From NCBI GenBank assembly GCA_035524955.1, contig DATLFG010000107.1, forward strand, positions 1-64,000: 64,000 bases of DNA, in the 5' to 3' direction. A program made the translations under genes and the position numbers. Positions 1 through 8,232 of the stretch are shown here, in pieces. The stretch's first letter is position 1; each line of letters begins with the position of its first letter. The DNA comes from CAMLFJ01 sp035524955 (GTDB taxonomy: Bacteria > Methylomirabilota > Methylomirabilia > Rokubacteriales > CSP1-6). The notes below the pieces were generated by a model. The model saw only the letters and a program-made list of their open reading frames with translations, did not search any database and was not told where the DNA came from.

Positions 1-1857
1 GCTCCGGCCGCGCCGCCCGCCGCCCCGCCACCGGCGGCCCCGCCGGCGGTGTCCAGGCCGGCGGCCGCCGCGACGACGCTGCCGCCTCCGCCCGAGCCAC
101 CGCAGGAGATCAAGCGCGAGCTGATCCGGCTGCCGGAGTCCGTCACGGTGGGCGAGCTGGCCGCCGCGATGCGCCGCAAGACCACGGAGGTGATCAAGGC
201 GCTGGTGGATCTGGGCGTGATGGCCACCGTCAACGAGGTCCTCGATCCCACCGCGGCGAAGCTCGTCGCCGACAAGTTCCACTTCGACGTGCAAGTGCGT
301 TCCATCGAGGGCGACGTGCTCGAGGAGGAGGAGTCCGATCCGGCGCAGATGCGCCCGCGGCCGCCGGTGGTCACCGTGATGGGCCACGTCGACCACGGCA
401 AGACGTCGCTGCTCGACGCGATCCGCACCACCAAGGTGGCCGAGCGCGAGTTCGGCGGGATCACCCAGCACATCGGCGCGTACCAGGTGGACACGAGCCA
501 CGGCAAGGTCACCTTCCTCGACACCCCGGGCCACGAGGCGTTCACCGCGATGCGCGCCCGCGGGGCGCAGGCGACCGACATGGTGGTCCTGGTGGTCGCG
601 GCCGACGACGGGGTGATGCCGCAGACGGTGGAGGCCATCAACCACGCCAAGGCGGCCAACGTGCCGATCCTGGTGGCGGTGAACAAGATCGACAAGCCGG
701 GCTCCGATCCCGATCGGGTCAAGCGCGAGCTATCCAACCATGGTCTCGTGCCCGAGGACTGGGGCGGGCAGACCATCTTCATCCACACCTCGGCCAAGCG
801 CGGCGACGGCATCCCCCAGCTCCTCGAGATGACCGCGCTCCAGGCCGAGATTCTCGAGCTGCGCGCCAATCCCGCGCGGGCCGGGCGCGGCGTGATCGTG
901 GAAGGCCGCCTCGACCGGGGCCGCGGCCCGGTGGCCACCGCCCTCATCCAGTCGGGCACGCTCAAGGAAGGCGACGCGGTGGTGGTCGGCTCGCACTCCG
1001 GCCGGGTGCGCGCCCTGTTCAACGACCGCGGCAAGAAGGTGCAGAGCGCGGGCCCGTCCGATCCGGTCGAGATCCTCGGCCTCTCCGGGGTGCCGCAGGC
1101 GGGCGACACGATGCTGGTGGTCTCCGACGAGCGCAAGGCGCGGCAGATCGCCACCGTGCGCAGCGAACGCGACCGGCTCAAGGGCAAGGGCGCGACCCGG
1201 ATCACGCTCGAGGACCTGCACAAGCAGATCGAGGCGGGCGAGGTCAAGGAGCTGCGACTCGTGATCAAGGCCGACGTGCAGGGCTCGGTGGAAGCCCTGA
1301 CCGAGTCGCTCGAGCGGCTCTCCACCGAGGAGGTCAAGCTCAAGGTCATCCACAGCTCGGTGGGCACGGTGACCGAGTCGGACGTGATGCTTGCGTCCGC
1401 GTCCAACGCCATCGTGCTCGGCTTCAACGTCAAGGCGGATCCCAAGGCGACGACGCAGGCCCAGGCCAACGGCGTGGACATGCGCAGCTACAACGTCATC
1501 TACGACGCGATCAACGATGTGCGGGCGGCGCTGTCCGGCATGCTGGCTCCCGAGATCCACGAGTTGGTACTGGGCCGGGCCCACGTGCGCCAGCTCTTCC
1601 CCATCACGAAGGTCGGGACGATCTACGGCTCGTCGGTCACCGAGGGCAAGATGGTGCGCGGTGCCCGTGCCCGTATCAAGCGCGGCGAGACCCTGCTGGG
1701 CGAGGGGGTCATCAGCTCGCTCAAGCGCTTCAAGGACGATGTCCGAGAGGTCCTGCAGGGGCTCGAGTGCGGCGTCGGCATCGAGGGGATCAAGGGCGTG
1801 CAGCCCAACGACGTCATCGAGGCATTCAGTACCGAGGAGGTCGCGCGCACGTTGTAG
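1..1857 (+). CDS. infB: Translation initiation factor IF-2 (5' end outside window)
   Basis: This GTPase delivers initiator fMet-tRNA to the 30S subunit. The reading frame is open to base 1, so the gene begins upstream; the GTG at base 49 is only an internal codon. The visible N-terminus is an Ala/Pro-rich linker followed by an IF2N-type segment (about bases 112-300). The GTPase domain shows G1 GHVDHGKT (381-404), G3 DTPGH (520-534) and G4 NKID (682-693). IF2 domains II, III and IV follow to the stop, and the C-terminal part is complete. It heads the infB-ylxP-rbfA-nrnA-truB-ribF-rpsO-pnp gene string typical of many bacteria. Family assignment is certain. Confidence 0.98.
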   Translation, partial: APAAPPAAPPPAAPPAVSRPAAAATTLPPPPEPPQEIKRELIRLPESVTVGELAAAMRRKTTEVIKALVDLGVMATVNEVLDPTAAKLVADKFHFDVQVRSIEGDVLEEEESDPAQMRPRPPVVTVMGHVDHGKTSLLDAIRTTKVAEREFGGITQHIGAYQVDTSHGKVTFLDTPGHEAFTAMRARGAQATDMVVLVVAADDGVMPQTVEAINHAKAANVPILVAVNKIDKPGSDPDRVKRELSNHGLVPEDWGGQTIFIHTSAKRGDGIPQLLEMTALQAEILELRANPARAGRGVIVEGRLDRGRGPVATALIQSGTLKEGDAVVVGSHSGRVRALFNDRGKKVQSAGPSDPVEILGLSGVPQAGDTMLVVSDERKARQIATVRSERDRLKGKGATRITLEDLHKQIEAGEVKELRLVIKADVQGSVEALTESLERLSTEEVKLKVIHSSVGTVTESDVMLASASNAIVLGFNVKADPKATTQAQANGVDMRSYNVIYDAINDVRAALSGMLAPEIHELVLGRAHVRQLFPITKVGTIYGSSVTEGKMVRGARARIKRGETLLGEGVISSLKRFKDDVREVLQGLECGVGIEGIKGVQPNDVIEAFSTEEVARTL

Positions 1858-1862
1858 TCGGA

Positions 1863-1897
1863 GGGGGCCCCTTCTGAAGTCTAAGAGGGGGCCCCCC
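1863..1897. terminator. GC-rich hairpin just after infB
   Basis: Two GGGGGCCCC blocks flank TTCTGAAGTCTAAGA and can pair as an imperfect stem (GGGGGCCCC-TTCT with AGA-GGGGGCCCC) beginning five bases after the infB stop. No T-run follows, so it may attenuate transcription or protect a 3' end rather than act as an intrinsic terminator. The downstream genes appear to be co-transcribed with infB in related bacteria. Confidence 0.35.
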
Positions 1898-2062
1898 ACC
1901 GAGCCTCCCCCCGGAACACCGGGGTTGCGCCGGCAAAGCCGGCGCTCGAAGCGGCAATGCTGAACGTTGGTGGTCGCGGTCGATGATGGGACGCCGGCTA
2001 CGTCGGCGCAATCCGGTTCCTGGGGGGGAGGTTCGGAAGGGGGGTGTAGCCCCACTCCGAGT
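1898..2062. repeat. Imperfect palindromic intergenic element
   Basis: The arm at about 1898-1944 and the arm at about 1992-2039 are imperfect reverse complements, sharing blocks such as TTGCGCCG and GCCGGCG, around a spacer of about 47 bases. A second, smaller hairpin (TCGGA...TCCGA around GGGGGG/CCCC, about 2033-2060) ends six bases before the ylxP ATG. This looks like a REP/MITE-type palindromic insertion. Part of the sequence (GGGAGGCT-TCGGT) recurs just upstream of rpsO near 5693-5706, which suggests a dispersed family. Confidence 0.45.
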
Positions 2063-2065
2063 GAA

Positions 2066-2356
2066 ATGTCTGGGGCAAGGGTGGCGGTGGGGACCGTCGA
2101 GCTGCACCTCCCGGACGTCGGGTCGCTCAAGGGCAAGCGGCACGCGCTGAAGGGCCTGAAGGACACGCTCCGCCGTCGCTTCGAGATCTCGGTCGCCGAG
2201 GTGGACCATCACGACGTGTGGCAGCGCGCGACCCTCGCCCTGGCTTGCGTCTCGGGCGATTCCCGGCACGCGAACGAGGTCATCTCCAAGGCCATGGACT
2301 ACATCGAGGATCACGTGGACGGCTGGGTCACCGACATCCAGGTGGAGATCCTCTAA
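2066..2356 (+). CDS. ylxP: DUF503 family protein YlxP
   Basis: A 96-residue protein of the DUF503/YlxP family, found between infB and rbfA in many bacteria; its biochemical role is not firmly established, and proximity suggests ribosome biogenesis. The family core starts at the ATG at 2066 (VGTVELHLPD, then SLKGKR, then AEVDHHDVWQRA). A longer in-frame version from 1967 would translate the upstream palindromic element and is unlikely. The C-terminus ends in the usual acidic, amphipathic strand. It lies six bases upstream of rbfA. Confidence 0.88.
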   Translation: MSGARVAVGTVELHLPDVGSLKGKRHALKGLKDTLRRRFEISVAEVDHHDVWQRATLALACVSGDSRHANEVISKAMDYIEDHVDGWVTDIQVEIL

Positions 2357-2362
2357 GCCACC

Positions 2363-2737
2363 ATGCAAGGCAAGCGGCTCGAGCGCGTCAACCAGCTCAT
2401 CAAGGAAGAGATCTCCATGCTCGTCCATCGGCACCTCAAGGACCCGCGGCTCGGGTTCGTGACGGTGACCGAGGTGGACACGACCCCGGATCTCAAGCAC
2501 GCCAAGGTCTTCGTCTCGGTGCTGGGGCCCGAGCAGCAGTGGGCCTCCTCGTTCAAGGCGCTCGAGAGCGCGCGGGGCTTCGTATGGAGCTGGCTGCGCC
2601 GCAACCTGGATCTGCGCGTCACTCCCGAGATCGTGTTCCGGCCCGACCGGTCCATGGAGCACGCCGCGCATATCCAGTCGCTCCTGGCCGATCTCAAGGC
2701 GAAGGCCGAGGCGGAATCGTCGGAGACCGAGCGATGA
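2363..2737 (+). CDS. rbfA: Ribosome-binding factor A
   Basis: RbfA, 124 residues, is a single KH-like domain protein needed for maturation of the 16S rRNA 5' end in 30S subunits. The family pattern is visible: RVNQLIKEEIS near the N-terminus, then DPRLGFVTVTEV, HAKVFVSVLG and a C-terminal FRPDRSMEHAAHI. Length is normal. The stop overlaps the ATG of the next gene (ATGA at 2734-2737), so translation is probably coupled. Confidence 0.95.
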   Translation: MQGKRLERVNQLIKEEISMLVHRHLKDPRLGFVTVTEVDTTPDLKHAKVFVSVLGPEQQWASSFKALESARGFVWSWLRRNLDLRVTPEIVFRPDRSMEHAAHIQSLLADLKAKAEAESSETER

Positions 2738-3750
2738 GCGCGGAGCCGGCATTGCCTCCCGGCCTCACCGTCGTGGCGCCCGAGCCGCCGGCCGCGCTCG
2801 TGGAGCTCCTCGCCGGGCCGCGCGGCTCCGCCCTGATGCTCGGACACGTCCATCCGGATGGTGACGTGCTCGGCACCCTGCTGGGCCTGGGGCGGGCCAT
2901 GGAGAACGCGGGCTGGACGGTGACGTGCGGCGGGCCCGATCCGGTGCCCGAGGTGCTCGACTTCCTTCCCGGCGCCGACCGCTGGCAGGTGTGGCGCACC
3001 GCCCCCCGGACCTTCGACACCATCGTCCTGACCGACTGCCCCAACGACGAGCGCACGGAGGGGCTCCTCGCGGGCGTCCGCGGCCCGGCCAGCCGGGTGC
3101 TCAACATCGATCATCATCCGGACAACCGGCGATACGGGACGCTGAACTGGATCGATCCCTCGGCGGCGGCCACCGGGGAGATGATCTTCGACCTGCTGAC
3201 CGCGCTCGGGTGGCCCGTCGGTCGGGACATCGCCCTCGGCCTCTACACCGCGATCCACACCGACACCGGCTCGTTCCGCTACTCCAACACGACGCCGCGC
3301 ACTTTCCGGATCGCGGGCGCGCTCACCGCGGAGGGCGCCGAGCCTGCGCTGGTCACCGACCGGCTCTACCAGCGCCGCCCCAAGGACGCGCTACTCACCC
3401 TGGGCCGCCTGCTGAGCCGGATCGAGGTCAGCGAGGACGGGCGCATCGCGGCGCTCACGGTGCCGGAGGGCGCGGCCTCCGAGGCCTTCATGGCCGCCGA
3501 GGATCTCGTGACCTACCCGCGCTCGATCGCGGGCGTCAAGGTGGCGGTGCTTCTCCGCGCCGAGGCCGACGGACGCGTGAAGGCGAGCCTCCGGGGCAAG
3601 GGCGACGTGCCGGTGAACCGCATCGCGCACCGGTTCGGCGGCGGAGGCCACGAGAACGCGGCGGGATGCACGCTGCCCGGGCCGCTCACCACGGCCAAGG
3701 CCACCCTGCTCGCGGCGGTGAGGCAGGCCCTGGACGGCCAGGCATCGTGA
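2734..3750 (+). CDS. nrnA: DHH-family phosphoesterase, NrnA-like
   Basis: A 338-residue DHH/DHHA1 phosphoesterase. NrnA-type enzymes degrade nanoRNA dinucleotides and/or pAp to AMP. The Mn-binding motifs are present: GHVHPDGD near residue 34, LTDCPND near 99, the diagnostic DHH at residues 126-128, HTDTGSFRYSNT near 174, and the DHHA1 motif GGGGHENAAG near the C-terminus. The start at 2734 overlaps rbfA by four bases. Being between rbfA and truB is the usual position in this conserved gene string. Whether pAp or nanoRNA is the main substrate cannot be told from sequence. Confidence 0.9.
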   Translation: MSAEPALPPGLTVVAPEPPAALVELLAGPRGSALMLGHVHPDGDVLGTLLGLGRAMENAGWTVTCGGPDPVPEVLDFLPGADRWQVWRTAPRTFDTIVLTDCPNDERTEGLLAGVRGPASRVLNIDHHPDNRRYGTLNWIDPSAAATGEMIFDLLTALGWPVGRDIALGLYTAIHTDTGSFRYSNTTPRTFRIAGALTAEGAEPALVTDRLYQRRPKDALLTLGRLLSRIEVSEDGRIAALTVPEGAASEAFMAAEDLVTYPRSIAGVKVAVLLRAEADGRVKASLRGKGDVPVNRIAHRFGGGGHENAAGCTLPGPLTTAKATLLAAVRQALDGQAS

Positions 3751-4664
3751 GCGACCGCCACCGGACCGGCATCCTGCCGGTCGGGAAGGGGCTCGGCGTC
3801 ACCTCGTTCCAGGTGGTGGCCCACCTGCGCCGGGTGCTCCGGGCGCCGCGTATCGGCCACGGCGGCACGCTCGATCCCGCCGCCACCGGGGTGCTCCCGA
3901 TCCTGATCGGGGAAGCGACCAAGCTGACGCCGTACCTGGTGGATCTCGACAAGGAGTACGTGGCCACCGTCCGCCTGGGCGTCACCACCGAGACCCAGGA
4001 CCTGGCGGGCGCGGTGCTCGAGACCCGCCCGGTGCCCGCGCTCGCCGCGCCCGCGCTCGAGGCCGCGCTCGCGCGGTTCGTCGGTCGCATCCAGCAGGTG
4101 CCGCCCATGTACTCGGCGCTGCGCCGGGGCGGCAAGCGCCTCCACGAGCTGGCCCGGCAGGGGATCGAGGTCGAGCGCGAGCCGCGCGAGGTCACCGTCC
4201 ACGCGATCGGGCTCGAGTCCATCGCGCTGCCGGACTTCGTCATCCGCATCCGCTGCGGCAAGGGCACCTACGTGCGCACGCTCGCGGCGGACGTGGGCGC
4301 CGCGCTGGGCTGCGGGGCGGCCCTGGCCGGGCTCGTCCGCACCCGGGTGGGACCGTACGCCCTCGAAGCGGCCGTCTCGTGGGACGACGTCCGCGAGGCC
4401 CGGTCCGGTGAGCGGCTCTGGCCGCGGCTCCTGCCTCCGGACAGCGCGCTGGCTTCGCTGAGCGCGGTCCGACTCGACGCGGACGGGGCCCGCGCGTTCG
4501 CGCACGGGCAGGCGGTGGCGACCGGTGATCGCGTCGGCGGCCTGCTCCGCGTGTACGGGCCTGACGGCGGCCTGCTCGGGGTGGGGCGGGGGCTCGGCGA
4601 TCGGGTGAAGCCCGAACGGCTCCTTCATGCGGATCCTCCGCGACCTTCCGTCCTTCCCGCCTGA
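3747..4664 (+). CDS. truB: tRNA pseudouridine(55) synthase
   Basis: TruB, 305 residues, makes pseudouridine 55 in the T-loop of tRNAs. The start is GTG at 3747, overlapping the preceding stop (GTGA). The catalytic segment HGGTLDPAATGVL carries the active-site Asp at residue 43. Further family signatures are KEYVATVRLG, the QVPPMYSALRRGGKRLHELAR block and GKGTYVRTLA. A C-terminal PUA-like portion follows. The end of the gene overlaps ribF by 38 bases. Confidence 0.96.
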   Translation: MSDRHRTGILPVGKGLGVTSFQVVAHLRRVLRAPRIGHGGTLDPAATGVLPILIGEATKLTPYLVDLDKEYVATVRLGVTTETQDLAGAVLETRPVPALAAPALEAALARFVGRIQQVPPMYSALRRGGKRLHELARQGIEVEREPREVTVHAIGLESIALPDFVIRIRCGKGTYVRTLAADVGAALGCGAALAGLVRTRVGPYALEAAVSWDDVREARSGERLWPRLLPPDSALASLSAVRLDADGARAFAHGQAVATGDRVGGLLRVYGPDGGLLGVGRGLGDRVKPERLLHADPPRPSVLPA

Positions 4665-5571
4665 GCTGCGGCCGTCGGTCGCCGCCTTCGGCGCCTTCGA
4701 CGGCATCCATCTCGCTCATGCCAAGATCCTCGACACGGCGGTGGAGCGGGCCCGGGCGCTCGGCCTCTCCGCGGTCGCGTGCACGTTCGACCCGCATCCG
4801 ACCGCGGTGCTGAGGCCGGAGAAGGCGCCGACCCCCATCGCGACGCTCGACGAGAACCTGACCCGTATCGCGGAGCATGGCCTCGACGCCACCCTGGTCA
4901 TCCCGTTCACCCTCGACTTCTCGCGCATGGAGGCCGAGGCCTTCGTGGAGCAGGCGCTGGTCGGTACCCTGGGCGCGCGCGAGGTGGTCGTGGGCTTCAA
5001 CCACACCTTTGGCCGCGGGGCGCGCGGGACCGCGGTGCTCCTGCGCGAACTAGGCGCCCGTCACGGCTTCGTCACCCACGTGCTCCCGCCGCTGCAGGTC
5101 AACGGGCTCACCGTGTCGTCCAGCGCCATCCGCGAGGCCCTGCGTGACGGCGACGTGGAGCAGGCGCGGGCGCTCCTGGGCCGGCCCTATTCGCTGACGG
5201 GTACCGTGCGGCGCGGCGCGGGACGTGGCCGCACCCTGGGGTTTCCCACCGCCAACCTGAAGCCGGACCGCCCGCTGGTCCTGGCCGCGGGGGTGTACGC
5301 GGCGCGCGCTCGGTGGGACGGCCGTGAGGCCGAGGCGGTGGTCAATATCGGTTACCGGCCGACCTTCGAGGAGTCACAGTACTGGGTAGAGGCCTACCTG
5401 TTCGACTTCGCCGGGGATCTCTACGACCGGACGCTCACGCTCGACTTCCTGTGCCGGATCCGCGCCGAGATGAAGTTTCCGGGTGTCGAGGCCCTCACCG
5501 CGCAGGTCCGGGCGGACATGGCGGAGGCTCGGCGGCTGCTCCGGGCCCGCCCGAGGGGGGTGATCGGTTGA
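4627..5571 (+). CDS. ribF: Bifunctional riboflavin kinase/FAD synthetase
   Basis: RibF (314 residues) phosphorylates riboflavin to FMN and adenylylates FMN to FAD. The N-terminal nucleotidyltransferase half shows the GAFDGIHLAH variant of the usual GxFDGxHxGH motif near residue 22 and SSSAIREAL near residue 165. The C-terminal kinase half begins near GTVRRGAGRGRTLGFPTANL. The chosen ATG lies inside truB (38-base overlap). The stop TGA at 5569-5571 is embedded in the -35 element of the rpsO promoter. Confidence 0.95.
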   Translation: MRILRDLPSFPPELRPSVAAFGAFDGIHLAHAKILDTAVERARALGLSAVACTFDPHPTAVLRPEKAPTPIATLDENLTRIAEHGLDATLVIPFTLDFSRMEAEAFVEQALVGTLGAREVVVGFNHTFGRGARGTAVLLRELGARHGFVTHVLPPLQVNGLTVSSSAIREALRDGDVEQARALLGRPYSLTGTVRRGAGRGRTLGFPTANLKPDRPLVLAAGVYAARARWDGREAEAVVNIGYRPTFEESQYWVEAYLFDFAGDLYDRTLTLDFLCRIRAEMKFPGVEALTAQVRADMAEARRLLRARPRGVIG

Positions 5572-5596
5572 ACGTCTCACCCCCGCGTGGTACACT
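5568..5596 (+). promoter_or_regulatory. Sigma-70-type promoter for rpsO
   Basis: TTGAAC (5568-5573) and TACACT (5591-5596) are separated by exactly 17 bases. Predicted transcription start is near 5603, giving a leader of about 100 nt. The ribF stop codon lies inside the -35 hexamer. Confidence 0.7.
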
Positions 5597-5603
5597 CCGC
5601 TCG

Positions 5604-5706
5604 TCTTGACGCGGGTTTGAGCGGTCCAACGAACCCGCCCAACGGAGCCGCGGTCGGGGCTCTGGGGGCGTGGCGATTGGGGGGGGAGCCCCCGGGAGGC
5701 TTCGGT
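5604..5706 (+). promoter_or_regulatory. Structured rpsO 5' leader
   Basis: The leader can form GCGGGTT/AACCCGC (5611-5617 with 5632-5638), then GAGCC/GGCTC near 5643-5660, then a G-rich/CCCCC hairpin up to the start codon. S15 represses its own mRNA in several bacterial groups using lineage-specific leader structures, so this is a candidate S15 autoregulatory site. No match to a known S15-leader class was tested. Confidence 0.4.
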
Positions 5707-5976
5707 ATGCGACTGTCCCAGGACAGGAAGAAGGGTCTCATCGAGCAGTTCAAGGTGCACGAGGGCGACACCGGCTCGCCCGAGGTGCAGATCGCGCTCC
5801 TGTCCGAGCGGATCAACGGGCTCACCGAGCACTTCAAGCTCCACAAGAAGGACCACCACTCCCGCCGCGGCCTGCTCATGCTGATCGGCAAGCGCCGCGG
5901 CCTCATCGAGTACCTGCGCAAGAAGGACTCGGAGCGCTACCGAGCGATCACGGAAAAGCTCGGGATTCGCAAGTGA
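5707..5976 (+). CDS. rpsO: 30S ribosomal protein S15
   Basis: S15, 89 residues, is a primary binder of the 16S central domain. The full family pattern is seen: HEGDTGSPEVQIALLSERI, HKKDHHSRRGLL and LIGKRRGLIEYLRKKD. The ATG at 5707 gives the standard length; upstream in-frame codons back to 5587 are leader. It has its own promoter overlapping ribF and is followed by pnp as in enterobacteria. Confidence 0.98.
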   Translation: MRLSQDRKKGLIEQFKVHEGDTGSPEVQIALLSERINGLTEHFKLHKKDHHSRRGLLMLIGKRRGLIEYLRKKDSERYRAITEKLGIRK

Positions 5977-6009
5977 TCGCGGATCCTGATTGGATCGAAC
6001 TCACTTTCG

Positions 6010-6024
6010 CCCGGCCCGGCCGGG
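6010..6024. terminator. Short hairpin between rpsO and pnp
   Basis: CCCGGC (6010-6015) pairs with GCCGGG (6019-6024) around a three-base loop, followed by TCCCTCTC rather than a T-run. It could be a weak terminator or a processing site in the rpsO-pnp transcript. Confidence 0.3.
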
Positions 6025-6087
6025 TCCCTCTCGAAGTCGCACCCATCCTGGCCGCCTGCCCATGCCTAGTAGGAGGACGCTGACCAT

Positions 6088-8232
6088 ATGACAATGACAC
6101 CTCACTCTGTGCAGATTCTGATCAATAACACGCCGCTCACGATCGAGACCGGCAAGGTCGCGAAGCAGGCCGACGGCGCCGTGGTCGTCCGCTGCGGCGG
6201 GACCGTGGTCCTCTCCACCGCCGTCGCGTCGCGGACCGCCATGGAGGGCCGGGATTTCCTGCCCCTCACCGTGGAGTACCGCGAGCGGGCCTATGCGGGT
6301 GGCCGGATCCCCGGCGGCTTCTTCAAGCGCGAGGGCCGGCCGGACGAGAAGGAGACGCTCACCTGCCGCCTCATCGACCGTCCGCTCCGCCCGCTCTTCC
6401 CCAAGGGCTTCCGCAACGAGCTCCAGATCATCAACCTGGTGATCTCCGCGGACTCCGAGAACGATCCGGACGTGCTCGCGATGATCGGCTCCTCGGCCGC
6501 GATGTCGCTGTCCGGGATCCCGTTCTCCGGTCCGGTTGGCGCGGTCCGGGTGGCCCTGGTGGACGGCAGGCTGGTGGCCAATCCCACCTACAAGCAGCTC
6601 GCGGCCTCCCCGCTCGAGCTGGTCATGGCGGGCACGGAAGACGCTATCCTGATGGTGGAGTCCGGCGGCAAGGAGGTCGGCGAGGAGCAGATGCTCGAGG
6701 CCCTGGCCTTCGGCCACGAGCGGTGCAAGGAGCTGACGCGGATCCAGAAGGACCTCATCGCCCGGGCGGCCAAGCCGCGCTGGGCCTTCGACGCCCAGGC
6801 GGGCGCCGAGCCGGCGCTGGAGGCGCGGGTGAAGGAGCTGGCCACGGCCAAGGTGGTCCAGGCGCTGTCCGTGCACGAGAAGCAGGCCCGCGGTCAGGCC
6901 CTCGACGCCATCTTCGACGAGGTCTTCGCGGCCGTCGGGGCCGACGAGACGGTCCGGGCGAAGGCCCGCGGGTACTTCGAGAAGGTCGAGAAGGCCGAGG
7001 TGCGCCGGCTCATCGTCGAGAAGGGCATCCGGGTGGACGGCCGGAGCGTCAAGGAAGTGCGCCCGATCTGGAGCGAGGTGGCGTACCTGCCGCGTGCCCA
7101 CGGCTCGGCGCTCTTCACCCGCGGGGAGACCCAGGCCCTCGTGTCGGCCACGCTCGGCACCAAGGACGATGAGCAGAAGATCGAGTCGTTCGAGGGCAAC
7201 GGGTACCGCCGCTTCATGCTGCACTACAACTTCCCCTCGTTCTCGACCGGCGAAGTGAAGCGCTTCGGGACCGCAGGTCGCCGTGAGATCGGCCACGGCG
7301 TGCTCGCCCAGCGGGCCGTCGAGGCGGTGCTGCCGACCAAGGAGGAGTTCCCCTACACGATCCGGGTGGTGTCGGACATCCTCGAGTCCAACGGCTCGTC
7401 CTCGATGGCCTCGGTCTGCGGCGCCTCGATGGCGCTGATGGACGCGGGGGCCCCGCTCAAGGCGCCGGTGGCGGGCATCGCGATGGGCCTGGTCAAGGAA
7501 GGCGACAAGGTCGGCATCCTGACCGACATCATGGGCACCGAGGATCACTACGGTGACATGGACTTCAAGGTCGCCGGGACCGAGAAGGGGATCACCGCGC
7601 TGCAGATGGACATCAAGATCGGCGGCGTCTCCGTCGACATCATGCGCCAGGCGCTTGCCCAGGCCAAGGAGGCGCGCCTGCACGTGCTGGGGAAGATGGC
7701 CGAGGTCATCAAGGGCCCGCGGACCGAGCTCTCGCCGCACGCCCCGCGCTTCATCACCATCAAGATCCGCCCGGAGAAGATCCGGGAGATCATCGGCCCC
7801 GGCGGCAAGGTCATCCGGGGCATCCAGGAGAAGACCGGCGCCCGGATCGACGTGGAGGACGACGGCAAGGTGACCGTCTTCTCCCCGAGCAGCGAGGCGG
7901 CCCAGATGGCGATCGGCATCATCCAGGACATCTGCCGCGAGGCGGAGCTGGACCGCGTCTACGTGGGCAAGGTCAAGAGCATCAAGGAGTTCGGCGCCTT
8001 CGTGGAGATCATCCCGGGCAACGAGGGGCTGCTCCACATCTCGCAGATCGCGGAGAACCGCATCCGTACGGTGGGCGACGTGCTCACCGAGGGCGACATC
8101 GTGGCGGTCAAGGTCATCGAGATCGACGGGAATGGCAAGATGCGGCTCTCGCGCAAGGCGGCGCTGAAGGATCAACCCGCGGTCACCCAGCAGGAGAAGC
8201 TCAAGATCGCCCCGAGCGCGAGTCCCGCTTAG
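6088..8232 (+). CDS. pnp: Polyribonucleotide nucleotidyltransferase (PNPase)
   Basis: PNPase, 714 residues, is a phosphorolytic 3'-5' exoribonuclease and degradosome component. Two RNase PH-like halves are visible (first with GRDFLPLTVEYRERAYAGG, second with ETQALVSATLG and the SDILESNGSSSMAS active-site region), joined by the all-helical linker. They are followed by a KH domain (IIGPGGKVIRGIQ) and an S1 domain (GKVKSIKEFGAFVEI). A good ribosome binding site (AGGAGG) precedes the ATG. The stop codon shares its last base with the GTG of the next gene. Confidence 0.98.
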   Translation: MTMTPHSVQILINNTPLTIETGKVAKQADGAVVVRCGGTVVLSTAVASRTAMEGRDFLPLTVEYRERAYAGGRIPGGFFKREGRPDEKETLTCRLIDRPLRPLFPKGFRNELQIINLVISADSENDPDVLAMIGSSAAMSLSGIPFSGPVGAVRVALVDGRLVANPTYKQLAASPLELVMAGTEDAILMVESGGKEVGEEQMLEALAFGHERCKELTRIQKDLIARAAKPRWAFDAQAGAEPALEARVKELATAKVVQALSVHEKQARGQALDAIFDEVFAAVGADETVRAKARGYFEKVEKAEVRRLIVEKGIRVDGRSVKEVRPIWSEVAYLPRAHGSALFTRGETQALVSATLGTKDDEQKIESFEGNGYRRFMLHYNFPSFSTGEVKRFGTAGRREIGHGVLAQRAVEAVLPTKEEFPYTIRVVSDILESNGSSSMASVCGASMALMDAGAPLKAPVAGIAMGLVKEGDKVGILTDIMGTEDHYGDMDFKVAGTEKGITALQMDIKIGGVSVDIMRQALAQAKEARLHVLGKMAEVIKGPRTELSPHAPRFITIKIRPEKIREIIGPGGKVIRGIQEKTGARIDVEDDGKVTVFSPSSEAAQMAIGIIQDICREAELDRVYVGKVKSIKEFGAFVEIIPGNEGLLHISQIAENRIRTVGDVLTEGDIVAVKVIEIDGNGKMRLSRKAALKDQPAVTQQEKLKIAPSASPA

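Noticed and set aside
1967..2065. 33-residue N-terminal extension of YlxP
   Set aside because: It would translate the palindromic repeat element and is Gly/Ser-rich; the family begins at the ATG at 2066.
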